Source: Gammaproteobacteria bacterium (GTDB lineage Bacteria; Pseudomonadota; Gammaproteobacteria; Ga0077536). From it: DNA of 64,000 nt. A program made the translations under genes and the position numbers. Within the stretch, counting starts at the first letter, position 1. Every line of letters begins with the position of its first letter. The stretch lies in assembly GCA_016191285.1 (NCBI GenBank), contig JACPPA010000016.1:248001-312000 (forward strand), written 5' to 3'. Positions 27,195 through 34,254 of this stretch are shown one piece after another. The notes under the pieces were generated by a model that did no database searches, was not told the DNA's origin, and was given only the letters and a program-made list of their open reading frames with translations.

Positions 27195-28007
27195 GAGGGA
27201 TTGCGGTGCTTACGCTCACACGCCTGATGCCGTGGGTATAGATCTGCGTGGTGCGAACATCGCGATGCCCGAGTTGCTCTTGCACCGTGCGGATGTCCGC
27301 GCCGCGCGGATCATCGGATAAGTCATCGGCTGGAAAGACGTACTGCCACCCCCACTCAGTTGGCGCACGCGGATATTTGCGCGCGAGCGCATGGGGCAGA
27401 GACCGTGCCGTTGCCCGCCGCGACAACGGTCGAACAGGGTGCAGCGTACCGCGAGGTGGCGTTCGAGCGGCACGATTAATTTATCAGGCATCGTGACGAC
27501 CCGATCGCGGCACCCTTTACCTTCGCGGACGAGAATGGCGCATGGTCAAAATCGAGATCCTTAATCCGCAAACGAACACTCTCGAGCAAGCGTAAACCCG
27601 AGCCGTACTGCGGGCAGGCCACGAGCCGGATCCGATTCGGTAGCTGCGCCAGCAAGCGGCCGACTTCATCGATCGTTAACACCACCGAGCCGCTCGCACC
27701 GCTTGGCGCGCACAATGCCACCGGTCTCGCCGAGTGGCCGATCCAACACGGCGCGATCCACGAACACGAGCGCATTGAGCGCTTGGTTTTGCGTCGCCGG
27801 CGCCACCTCACGCCGAACCGCGAGGCGGCTCAAGAAAGCGGCAACCTCTGTTTCGCCCAATCTTTCCGGATCGCGACGCCCATGAAATACGATAAACCGG
27901 CGCACCCAGTGCAGGTACGCCTGCTCGGTGCGGAGGCTGTAGTGACGAACCCGGATCGCCGCGCGCACACGCTCAAGGAAAGGTGAAAGGTGAGGAAGAA
28001 GCCACAC
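27195..28007 (-). pseudogene. intI: Integron integrase pseudogene (intI)
   Basis: Fragments in at least three frames together resemble an integron tyrosine recombinase. The N-terminal part (RHYSLRTEQAYLHWVRRF, 27.7-28.0 kb) shifts frame near 27.69 kb into VVLTIDEVGRLLAQLP and YGSGLRLLE (box I arginine), then near 27.5 kb into MPDKLIVPLERHLA, then into the IntI-specific RKYPRAPTEWGWQYVFPA. The protein then jumps straight to GADIRTVQEQLGHRDVRTTQ, so about 45 residues including the HxxR box are deleted. The enzyme must be dead. The gene is transcribed away from the cassette array, as usual. The 5' start (GTG at 28007) and 3' end are approximate. Confidence 0.88.
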
Positions 28008-28214
28008 CCATGTGCCTCCGTTCTATTGGCGAGCCAAATTACCTGAACGGAACACTCCATGGCAACGGGCGCCAGAGCCATCACAGCGAACAGCGATGGC
28101 TCGGCGTCATGTCGACTTATTTCGACGAAACGAGGGGTGGCTATTGACTAGCCCACCGCCGGATCTCGTGGTACAAAACACTGGACGCAAACAGGATTTT
28201 TACAACGATGACCT

Positions 28215-28285
28215 GGTTACAGAAAAACCCGCAACGAATGAGCGCCGCGGAAACACGTTAGTTTGACGGCGACTACTTGTTGGGC
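28215..28285 (+). other. Candidate attI region
   Basis: The 296 bases between the intI start and the first cassette gene hold no convincing gene. They end in GTTGGGC (28279-28285), which fits the GTTRRRY core where cassettes join, and the first cassette gene starts 18 bases later. The left limit is arbitrary because attI sequences differ between integrons. The Pc promoter was not identifiable. Confidence 0.4.
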
Positions 28286-28303
28286 GTCACGAAGGGGAGC
28301 CTC

Positions 28304-28858
28304 ATGAAAGGTCGTGTTGTTGTAACCGTAATTCCTGCTGCGCTGCTATGGGTGAGTGCGACGTGGCCTGGAGATGCTGTACTGTCGAGCGCGATTCCCT
28401 CTGCAGACGGCAGCGGGAAAGCCAACATATATTACTGCGACGCATTAATTGGTAGCGTGATTCAAGGTTGGTCGAACAAGGCAGCGGATCGATTTCCGCT
28501 TTTATCCAAAGAGAGTCCACCGCCAAACACAATGCAAGCGTTGTCCATGCATCCAACTGACCGTATCGTGCTTATCATCGAATCAGATCAAAAAACGCTT
28601 TCTATGAGTTCGCGCCGTGATTTCGAAACCGGAGGTAACGGCGTGGCCGCGCCATCTCCTTACGACATTCTCGAACTGGACGATAACTATATTGTTGGCT
28701 TTGCTGCTGGGGCTGCTGGAGTCAACAGTTCAAGTCTGATCACCATCGATCGAAAGCAGGGCCTCGGTACGTGGTCAACTACGTTGACGCGCGACGTCAT
28801 CAGCGGAGTTCCGCGAGTTGATTCCATGGTGTTGTCGTGTGGCAGCCGGCGCCCGTAA
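28304..28858 (+). CDS. Integron cassette 1: hypothetical exported protein
   Basis: The 184-residue product begins with a basic residue pair and a hydrophobic stretch ending near AVLSSA, a likely signal peptide. I do not recognise the mature protein; it contains one internal cysteine near residue 41 (IYYCDAL) and one near the C-terminus (VLSCG). GGGGAG lies eight bases before the ATG. It is bounded on the left by the candidate attI core and on the right by attC 1, which begins six bases after its stop. Confidence 0.7.
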   Translation: MKGRVVVTVIPAALLWVSATWPGDAVLSSAIPSADGSGKANIYYCDALIGSVIQGWSNKAADRFPLLSKESPPPNTMQALSMHPTDRIVLIIESDQKTLSMSSRRDFETGGNGVAAPSPYDILELDDNYIVGFAAGAAGVNSSSLITIDRKQGLGTWSTTLTRDVISGVPRVDSMVLSCGSRRP

Positions 28859-28863
28859 GAGTG

Positions 28864-28926
28864 CCGCCCAAGCCAATGGAGCGGACGCCTCTGCGCGCTT
28901 CGGCGCTGCTCAGCGGCGCGTTGGGC
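28864..28926 (+). repeat. attC site 1
   Basis: The 63-base element begins GCCCAAG and ends GTTGGGC, a nearly perfect inverted pair of R''/R' boxes. The inner GGAGCGGACGCC and AGCGGCGCG segments supply the imperfect stem. It starts just after the stop codon of cassette 1. Confidence 0.7.
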
Positions 28927-28940
28927 GTCCAGTAAATCCA

Positions 28941-29207
28941 ATGGCTAGTACTTATGAATCGATAAGTGCTGGTATCCGAATCGCCGGGAGCGCGATGCAA
29001 TTCCTCGAATATTTGAGAAACATTGCTGAGGCGAATGTCATTTCTGCGTACTTCAAATTTGACGGTACTCACATCGAAGGAAGCACCAAAATCGACATCG
29101 AAATTACGGTGGACGAGAGCCGAAACGATGTCTTCTGGCTAAACGTCAAACAGATTAAAGACTACGTATTCTTCAAGGGGTCAGAGTCGTTGATTCTAGA
29201 TGTATGA
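28941..29207 (+). CDS. Integron cassette 2: hypothetical protein
   Basis: An 88-residue reading frame starts 15 bases after attC 1. There is no clear Shine-Dalgarno sequence, as in many cassette genes. The protein is soluble and acidic (IDIEITVDESRNDVFW in the middle), and I know no family. Its last nine or so codons lie in the left arm of a perfect 26-base inverted repeat (29172-29254), so the original 3' end was probably replaced when that repeat arose, and no attC follows. Confidence 0.55.
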   Translation: MASTYESISAGIRIAGSAMQFLEYLRNIAEANVISAYFKFDGTHIEGSTKIDIEITVDESRNDVFWLNVKQIKDYVFFKGSESLILDV

Positions 29208-29254
29208 GGGTGGAGGCCCCCATTCAAGAGAATCAACGACTCTGACCCCTTGAA
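29172..29254. repeat. 26-bp perfect inverted repeat
   Basis: The 26 bases at 29172-29197 (starting TTCAAGGGGTCAGAGTCG) are exactly complementary to 29229-29254 (ending GACTCTGACCCCTTGAA), with a 31-base spacer. Arms this long and perfect suggest a mobile-element end or a recent inversion. Confidence 0.85.
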
Positions 29255-29298
29255 CCTTGACCCCTTGAACCTCGAACCTCCGGACCCCTTGAACCTCC
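29244..29298. repeat. Tandem CCCCTTGAACCT repeats
   Basis: Three copies of CCCCTTGAACCT follow each other with short variable spacers (TGA.., CGAACCTCCGGA..). The first copy is the end of the 26-base inverted repeat, and the last abuts the open part of a BrnT gene. Confidence 0.75.
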
Positions 29299-29547
29299 GA
29301 TAAAGCTCGAGGAAATGAGCGTAAGCACGGCGTTTCTTTTCAAGAGGCGCTAGAAGTGTTTAGCGACGACCTGTCTTCAAGCGTCCCCGACCCCGACCAC
29401 TCCGAAAATGAAAGTCGGTATCTGATATTCGGTCAATCAGCAGCGCGCAGATATATTGTAGTGTCCTATACTGAGCGTGCTGATCGAATTCGACTGATTT
29501 CCGCAAGAGAAATGACGCCACGTGAGCAAAAAGCCTATGAACAGTGA
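29299..29547 (+). pseudogene. brnT: Integron cassette 3a: N-terminally truncated BrnT toxin
   Basis: The frame from 29299 encodes DKARGNERKHGVSFQEALEV and, near the end, FGQSAARRYIVVSYTERADR, matching the body of BrnT RelE-like ribonuclease toxins. The normal first residues (Met to the conserved Trp-Asp) are absent; the frame hits a stop three codons upstream inside the CCCCTTGAACCT repeats. A GTG at 29356 could start a 63-residue fragment, but that would lose the first helix and strand. A nonfunctional toxin is the likely reading. Confidence 0.72.
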
Positions 29548-29740
29548 AAACGACGAATTGCGCCCGGAGTATCCCGGGGAACTAATAAAATCTGGGGTTA
29601 GGGGGAAGTACGCCTCGCGATACCGCGAGGATAGTAACGTGGTGTTAATCGATCCTGACCTACATAAATTGTTTCCCGACTCAGCGTCAGTGAATCGGGC
29701 ACTTCGAGAGCATGTGGCGCATAACCAAAGAGCAACCTAA
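29537..29740 (+). CDS. Integron cassette 3b: BrnT-associated antitoxin
   Basis: The 67-residue protein (72 from the GTG at 29522) has the pattern ELRPEYPGELIKSGVRGKYA and VVLIDPDLHKLFPDSASVN, which I associate with antitoxins paired with BrnT-type toxins. It overlaps the truncated BrnT reading frame, in the usual toxin-then-antitoxin order. Its stop codon lies inside the first bases of attC 2. Confidence 0.65.
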   Translation: MNSENDELRPEYPGELIKSGVRGKYASRYREDSNVVLIDPDLHKLFPDSASVNRALREHVAHNQRAT

Positions 29741-29794
29741 CAAGCGCATCGAGGGCGATGCGCTGACGCGCGCGCCTCATGCGTTGCGTTGGGC
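29735..29794 (+). repeat. attC site 2
   Basis: The 60-base element begins ACCTAAC (RYYYAAC consensus) and ends GTTGGGC (GTTRRRY). CAAGCGCATCGAGG near the left pairs with CCTCATGCGTTG near the right, leaving one extrahelical base, which is the classic attC arrangement. Confidence 0.85.
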
Positions 29795-29850
29795 ATCATC
29801 AAAAGAACGCGTAGCAAATTGACGGCCGAGGAGACAGGGAGCGAAAGGCT

Positions 29851-30171
29851 ATGGCGATTGACATCGATGAGCTGACGGAGTCAGAGCTGATTGACTTGAA
29901 TAATCGAGTCGTAGCCCGCTTGAACTTCCTACAGCAAATGCGCGCTCATTCGCACATGCTTGGATTTAGCATCGGTGAGAAGGTGTCTTTCCAACCGGAG
30001 GGCCATCCCGAATTAAGCGGCATCATCACAAAGTACAATCGAAAGACCGTTACGATCATTACAGAGCATGGTCAGCGGTGGAACGTCGCGCCGACATTCT
30101 TGCGTAAATTTGTATCTCCGAGCACTTCCGTCGTGCAGTTTGCAACCGTTCTGAACATGCCGAATAAATGA
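29851..30171 (+). CDS. Integron cassette 4: hypothetical protein
   Basis: The 106-residue protein starts 57 bases after attC 2. The N-terminal half is helical and charged (MAIDIDELTESELIDLNNRV), and the C-terminal half contains FSIGEKVSFQPEG and RKTVTIITEHGQRWNVAP, which looks like a small beta-barrel such as a KOW or SH3 fold. The family is not known to me. Confidence 0.7.
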   Translation: MAIDIDELTESELIDLNNRVVARLNFLQQMRAHSHMLGFSIGEKVSFQPEGHPELSGIITKYNRKTVTIITEHGQRWNVAPTFLRKFVSPSTSVVQFATVLNMPNK

Positions 30172-30189
30172 AATTTATTCCCATGATGT

Positions 30190-30280
30190 CCAGCAATCGC
30201 ATCGAGCTGACGCCGGGAAGCGTCTCGTGGCGCTACGCGGTGCCCTTCAGCGGCCGGCGCGGCTTAGCAGCGCGTTAGCT
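30190..30280 (+). repeat. Degenerate attC site 3
   Basis: The right end GCGCGTTAGCT gives a near-consensus R' box with GCGCGGCTTAGCAGC before it. The left part (AGCAATCGCATCGAGCTGAC) pairs with it imperfectly. It stands where a cassette boundary is expected, between cassette 4 and the toxin-antitoxin cassette. Confidence 0.45.
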
Positions 30281-30290
30281 TTCATTGTGC

Positions 30291-30319
30291 TTGCACGCGA
30301 TCCAGTGCTACTTTAGTAT
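30291..30319 (+). promoter_or_regulatory. Sigma70-type promoter of the YefM/ParE cassette
   Basis: TTGCAC at 30291-30296 and TAGTAT at 30314-30319 are separated by exactly 17 bases. Transcription would start close to the ATG at 30326, so the antitoxin message may be leaderless, in keeping with the lack of a Shine-Dalgarno sequence. Confidence 0.5.
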
Positions 30320-30325
30320 CAGAAA

Positions 30326-30583
30326 ATGCGTACCGAACTTGTTACAACGCTGAAGCGTAAAGCGACGGATCTACTATCCGATTTGGAACGGGATAGAGAG
30401 CCGATATTGATTACACAACACGGGTTGCCGTCGGCATATCTAATTGATGTAGATAGCTACGAGAAACTCCGGGGCCGCATTAAGCTGCTAGAAGGCATTG
30501 CTCGTGGGGAGCAGGCTATCGACGACGGTCGAACCATTTCCCATAAGCAGGCGAAATCCAGAATGTCCCGATGGCTCGAATAG
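30326..30583 (+). CDS. Integron cassette 5a: YefM/Phd-type antitoxin
   Basis: The 85-residue protein has the Phd/YefM layout: an N-terminal DNA-binding fold (ELVTTLKRKATDLLSDLERD, then EPILITQHGLPSAYLIDVDS) and a charged C-terminal helix for toxin binding. It would neutralise the downstream ParE-type toxin and repress the operon. The stop codon overlaps the toxin start by 13 bases. A putative promoter lies just upstream inside the cassette. Confidence 0.88.
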   Translation: MRTELVTTLKRKATDLLSDLERDREPILITQHGLPSAYLIDVDSYEKLRGRIKLLEGIARGEQAIDDGRTISHKQAKSRMSRWLE

Positions 30584-30885
30584 TTTGGACGGACCCAGCG
30601 CTTTCTGACCTAGAAGCAATCGCAGACTACATCGCATTAGATAACCCAGCAGCAGCCCAAAAACTTGTACGGCGGGTTTTTGAGCACGTAGATCAGTTGG
30701 AAGCTTATCCCGATAGCGGTTCGAAGCCGCCCGAACTCAAAGGTTGGGCTTACCGGCAGATCGTGGAGCCGCCTTGTCGCGTGTTCTACCGACATGAGCG
30801 CCAAACCGCATACATTCTTCACGTAATACGCAGTGAGCAGCGATTGCGGCGAAGCAAGCTGACGAGCCGAAAAAATGAAAGCTAA
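30571..30885 (+). CDS. Integron cassette 5b: RelE/ParE-family toxin
   Basis: The 104-residue protein fits the ParE/RelE superfamily: WTDPALSDLEAIADYIALDN at the N-terminus and YRQIVEPPCRVFYRHERQTA followed by a hydrophobic strand and RSEQRLRR. ParE members poison gyrase and RelE members cut ribosomal mRNA; the sequence looks closer to ParE. It overlaps the antitoxin gene by 13 bases, and its stop lies in attC 4. Such pairs are known to stabilise cassette arrays. Confidence 0.88.
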   Translation: MARIVWTDPALSDLEAIADYIALDNPAAAQKLVRRVFEHVDQLEAYPDSGSKPPELKGWAYRQIVEPPCRVFYRHERQTAYILHVIRSEQRLRRSKLTSRKNES

Positions 30886-30964
30886 CCAATCGAACCGACG
30901 CGGTGACGGACCGGCATCCAAGTTTTGGTGCAGTGGCCCGCGCGGCTCATCGGCGGCGTTAGGT
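30880..30964 (+). repeat. attC site 4
   Basis: The 85-base site starts AGCTAAC and ends GTTAGGT. CAATCGAACCGACGCGG pairs with CGCGCGGCTCATCGGCGG. It is very similar to attC 6. Confidence 0.8.
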
Positions 30965-31082
30965 CTCTCGTCGGCAACCAACCAAGCCAACGCGCTTCGC
31001 CTCGGACTGTCACCTCGATATTGATCCCACACATTGCAGGCTAGGAGCTACTCGCTAGAACTACCAAAAAGGGAGGGAAGAT

Positions 31083-31421
31083 ATGACATTCGTTGACTCT
31101 ATTCGAACGTGCTTCACCAAGTACGCTGACTTCAATGGCTATGCCAGTCGGTCTGAGTTCTGGTGGTGGGCACTGTTCAATCTTATTACCACCATTGCGC
31201 TTAGCGTCATTAGCGACAAGCTTTCCATAGCATTCACGCTCGCCACACTTCTGCCGTACTTCGCGGTTACAGCACGGCGACTTCACGACACAGACCGAAG
31301 CGGCTGGCTCCAACTATTAGGTTTCATCCCAATCATCGGTTGGATACTGCTAATCGTCTGGTGCGCGCAAGAAGGCAAGCGCTCGACCCGCTACTCACAG
31401 TCAGTAGTAGCAGAGGCCTAA
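31083..31421 (+). CDS. Integron cassette 6: DUF805 membrane protein
   Basis: The 112-residue protein has the DUF805 signature (GYASRSEFWWWALFNLI, about 19-35; ARRLHDTDRSGWLQLLGFIP, about 64-83) and three hydrophobic segments. DUF805 proteins are small inner-membrane proteins without a firm function. GGGAGGG lies eight bases before the ATG. DUF805 genes occur in other integron arrays, as I recall. Confidence 0.88.
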   Translation: MTFVDSIRTCFTKYADFNGYASRSEFWWWALFNLITTIALSVISDKLSIAFTLATLLPYFAVTARRLHDTDRSGWLQLLGFIPIIGWILLIVWCAQEGKRSTRYSQSVVAEA

Positions 31422-31445
31422 CCCTTCCATCGAGGGGATGCCTAA
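31416..31445 (+). repeat. Partial attC (site 5, left half only)
   Basis: GCCTAAC overlaps the DUF805 stop codon as an R'' box normally does, but I find no GTTRRRY partner in the next 90 bases. The right half was probably lost by deletion, fusing this cassette to the BrnA cassette. Confidence 0.4.
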
Positions 31446-31515
31446 AAGGTTTCAATAGTGCATACGGAAACTACGGCACGTATACACATCATTTTCTTTC
31501 GTAAGGCTACTCGAA

Positions 31516-31794
31516 ATGAAGAAGTCATCCTCTTCGAAAACATCCAAAACTGATTGGGCGCGGGTACGCGCACCAGGTGAGCGCGCTATCAAGCTCACGG
31601 CTGAACATCCGCAAGCCCAAGTTAAACATATCGTCCGGGGAATCGCTCGGCGGGGTCTAAAACCGAGCCCGCCAAAGGCATCGATTGCGTTACGTGTCGA
31701 CGCGGATGTTATAGAGTGGTTTCGGTCTCAAGGCCCCGGTTATCAAACCAGGATAAACGCGGTGCTTCGTGCGTTCAAAGAAGCCTCGCTCTAA
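31516..31794 (+). CDS. brnA: Integron cassette 7: BrnA-family antitoxin, orphan
   Basis: The 92-residue protein ends in a ribbon-helix-helix segment (SIALRVDADVIEWFRSQGPG followed by YQTRINAVLRAF) that is characteristic of BrnA. BrnA normally represses and neutralises BrnT encoded just upstream. No BrnT is present between the broken attC and this gene, so it stands alone. It might have lost its toxin in the deletion that removed half of attC 5. Confidence 0.85.
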   Translation: MKKSSSSKTSKTDWARVRAPGERAIKLTAEHPQAQVKHIVRGIARRGLKPSPPKASIALRVDADVIEWFRSQGPGYQTRINAVLRAFKEASL

Positions 31795-31869
31795 CCGGCC
31801 AATCGAGCCGACGCGGTGACATTCCGGCATCGAAATGGTGGCCCGCGCGGCTCATCGGCGGCGTTAGGC
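31789..31869 (+). repeat. attC site 6
   Basis: The 81-base site starts CTCTAAC at the BrnA stop and ends GTTAGGC. CCAATCGAGCCGACGCGG pairs with CCGCGCGGCTCATCGG. It differs from attC 4 at few positions. Confidence 0.82.
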
Positions 31870-31959
31870 GTCGCAAGAGCGTGCGCGGCCGACGGTGTAG
31901 AGTATCTTTCGTAATTCAGTGATCGCTGCTGATTAAGTCGCTCGCAGAGAGGTTACGAA

Positions 31960-32208
31960 ATGCCAGTCGAACAGAACTACTGGTTTCCCGCAAAGCGCTA
32001 CGGTTGGGGTTGGGGCCTGCCGAATGCCTGGCAAGGCTGGGTTGTCATGACCATCTTCGTCTGCCTACTCCTCGGCGGCGCTGTAGAGTTGCTGCCAAGT
32101 CGTGGGCCTGGTGCGTTCGTTGCTTATTCAGCATTTCTTTGTGTACTGCTGGTCGCAGTATGTTGGGTGAAAGGCGAGCGCCCCAGCTGGCGTTGGGGCG
32201 GGAAATGA
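31960..32208 (+). CDS. Integron cassette 8: small two-helix membrane protein
   Basis: The 82-residue protein has an aromatic N-terminus (WFPAKRYGWGWGLPNAWQGW) and two hydrophobic segments (about 26-44 and 51-68). I do not know its function, but this type of small protein is frequent in integron arrays. It lies between attC 6 and attC 7. Confidence 0.7.
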   Translation: MPVEQNYWFPAKRYGWGWGLPNAWQGWVVMTIFVCLLLGGAVELLPSRGPGAFVAYSAFLCVLLVAVCWVKGERPSWRWGGK

Positions 32209-32215
32209 CGGCGCC

Positions 32216-32309
32216 GCCTAACCACGCAGTCGGCCTGATGCCGGGATCAAGTCGGTAGAGCTGCGCGGTTGTGGTCAGTGGCCGGCGCAGGTCACTGCGA
32301 GCGTTAGGC
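32216..32309 (+). repeat. attC site 7
   Basis: The 94-base site begins GCCTAAC and ends GTTAGGC, a perfect inverted pair of outer boxes. Internal CAGTCGGCCTGATGCC and GTGGCCGGCGCAGGTCACTGC form the imperfect stem. Confidence 0.85.
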
Positions 32310-32315
32310 CTCGCG

Positions 32316-32507
32316 ATTGAAGAGGAGATATCCCTTGAATACATTCCGCGCTTTGGGTTGCATGGCGATGAATTCTCGGTAGCAGGGCTCATCCTCGCGC
32401 TACTTGCGGCAGTCGGTGGCAGCCTGTTTCTCACAACTTACCTCCTTGTACTTAGCTGGCAAACAAAGGGAAACGTCCACCAAATACTTCTCGGCCCGAA
32501 CCGTTAG
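32316..32507 (+). CDS. Integron cassette 9: putative short membrane protein, start uncertain
   Basis: After attC 7 one frame stays open to a stop at 32505. It encodes an acidic N-terminus and a hydrophobic segment (GLILALLAAVGGSLFLTTYL). No ATG, GTG or well-placed TTG serves as a start; ATT at 32316 and a TTG at about 32352 are the options. It may be a decayed gene. GTTAGGG at the stop codon could be a remnant of another attC. Confidence 0.35.
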   Translation: MEEEISLEYIPRFGLHGDEFSVAGLILALLAAVGGSLFLTTYLLVLSWQTKGNVHQILLGPNR

Positions 32508-32881
32508 GGCTGAGTTCTCACATCAAGCGCAAAGCCCAAGGAACATCAATCAGTGAGTAACTCATGTTGATCATTGGACTCAGGCGCGCTATTCGGAGCA
32601 GCAAATATCCGTAGTACTGATCGAAGGTTACGCGTACTTAGTCCCCTTCCTTGGATCGGTGCAACGAGATTTTTTTGAAGACGATTATTCAGAGTCGAAA
32701 AGCGTCCAAACGATACATTGCAAGCGACTGCGTCACTGCGGGAAGCGCAGAAGCCGCACTCTCGGCTCGACCGGCTTCAAGTACTAGAGCTATGATGCCA
32801 ACTGCGCGCGCGTCTACTTAAAAGCGCCGTGATAACCGAAAGGAGCGGCGACGGACCCTTAGCGGATCCGCCGCCATATGC
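32508..32881. other. 374-base noncoding gap after the cassette array
   Basis: I see no reading frame with good coding character and no clear attC site. The gap must hold the promoter for the putrescine gene block that starts at 32882, and a purine-rich AAAGGAGCGG lies near 32840. The right boundary of the integron cannot be placed exactly inside it. Confidence 0.4.
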
Positions 32882-34246
32882 ATGACGAGCCCAGAAGACA
32901 CCGCGCCAACGCGAACCGAATCGCTCGAAAAATGGTTACGCGAGCGCAATTGCACCGAAGTTGAATGCATTATTCCCGATTTTTCCGGCATTGCGCGCGG
33001 GAAAATCATGCCGGCGAGCAAGTTTTGGAAAGAAGAACGTTTACGCCTGCCCGAAGGCGTGTTTGTGCAGACGGTGACTGGTGAGTATCCCGAAGACGAC
33101 GTCACCGATCCCACCGAGCCAGATATGTTGTTACGGCCCGATGTCTCGACGATTCGACTGGTGCCGTGGGCCGCCGAGCCTACCGCGCAAGTCATCCACG
33201 ATTGCTATTACAACGACGGCCGGCCGGTTGATTTGGCGCCGCGCACGGTGCTGCGGCGAGTGTTGGATCTCTATGCGCGACGCGGCTGGAAACCGATCGT
33301 CGCGCCTGAGCTCGAATTTTTTCTGGTTGAAAAAAACATCGATCCCGATCTGCCGTTAAAACCCCCGATCGGCCGCTCCGGTCGCCCGGAAACCGCGCGC
33401 CAGGCCTATGGTATCGATGCGGTTAACGAATTCGATCCACTGTTCGAAGACATCTATGCTTATTGCGAGATCCAAGAACTCGATATCGATACGCTCATCC
33501 ACGAATCGGGCGCGGCGCAGATGGAGATCAATTTTCTACATGGGGATCCGATGGACCTCGCAGATCAGGCGTTCCTGTTCAAACGCACCTGCCGCGAGGC
33601 CGCTTATCGGCATGGCATTTATGCCACCTTCATGGCCAAACCCTTGAAGGACGAACCGGGTAGCGCCATGCATATCCATCAAAGCGTGGTCGATGTCAAA
33701 ACCGGCGAGAACATTTTTGCCACGGCCGATGGCAAGTTAACCGATTTATTTCTGTCGCACATCGCCGGCCTGCAGAAATACCTGCCGCCGGCCATGTCGT
33801 TTTTTGCGCCGAATGTGAACTCCTATCGGCGTTTGGCGGCCGGCGATTTCGCGCCGATGAATGTGCAATGGGGCTATGACAATCGCACGGTGGGCCTGCG
33901 TGTGCCGGTGTCGGAGCCGCAGGCCACGCGCGTCGAGAATCGCGTGGCGGGGGCCGATGTGAATCCTTATCTCGCGATTGCGTTGTCGCTCGCCTGTGGG
34001 TATCTCGGCATGATCGAAGGTCTGCGACCGTCGTCGCCGCTCAGCGAAAGTGGATACGACCTCGGCTACCAGCTGCCGCGTAATCTCGAAGACGCTTTAA
34101 AATTATTAGAATCCTGTGGCGCGTTGAAGGAAATTATTGGCGAGCGCTTTATCAAATGCTACGCCGCCGTCAAACAGAAAGAATACGCCACGTTTTTCCA
34201 TGTGATCAGTTCCTGGGAACGCGAATTCTTGCTGCTCAACGTGTGA
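32882..34246 (+). CDS. puuA: Glutamine-synthetase-family ligase (PuuA-like gamma-glutamylputrescine synthetase)
   Basis: The 454-residue protein has the glutamine synthetase catalytic layout: CIIPDFSGIARGKIMP at the N-terminus, APELEFFLVEK (about 139-149), and the ATP-binding region ending MHIHQSVVD near 262. It has no adenylylation loop. PuuA-type enzymes join glutamate to putrescine as the first step of the Puu pathway. The aminotransferase gene follows 8 bases later and a PotFGHI importer after it. It is a paralogue of the ligase at 42631-43989, with which it may share or divide polyamine substrates. Confidence 0.87.
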   Translation: MTSPEDTAPTRTESLEKWLRERNCTEVECIIPDFSGIARGKIMPASKFWKEERLRLPEGVFVQTVTGEYPEDDVTDPTEPDMLLRPDVSTIRLVPWAAEPTAQVIHDCYYNDGRPVDLAPRTVLRRVLDLYARRGWKPIVAPELEFFLVEKNIDPDLPLKPPIGRSGRPETARQAYGIDAVNEFDPLFEDIYAYCEIQELDIDTLIHESGAAQMEINFLHGDPMDLADQAFLFKRTCREAAYRHGIYATFMAKPLKDEPGSAMHIHQSVVDVKTGENIFATADGKLTDLFLSHIAGLQKYLPPAMSFFAPNVNSYRRLAAGDFAPMNVQWGYDNRTVGLRVPVSEPQATRVENRVAGADVNPYLAIALSLACGYLGMIEGLRPSSPLSESGYDLGYQLPRNLEDALKLLESCGALKEIIGERFIKCYAAVKQKEYATFFHVISSWEREFLLLNV

Positions 34247-34254
34247 GTCCCGCC

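Noticed and set aside
28012-28266. 84-residue reading frame between intI and the first cassette
   Set aside because: It has no Shine-Dalgarno sequence, no known domain and overlaps the likely attI region. I treat it as noncoding.
29208-29298. Possible attC between cassette 2 and BrnT
   Set aside because: No RYYYAAC/GTTRRRY pair exists. The sequence is explained by the 26-bp inverted repeat and the CCCCTTGAACCT copies.
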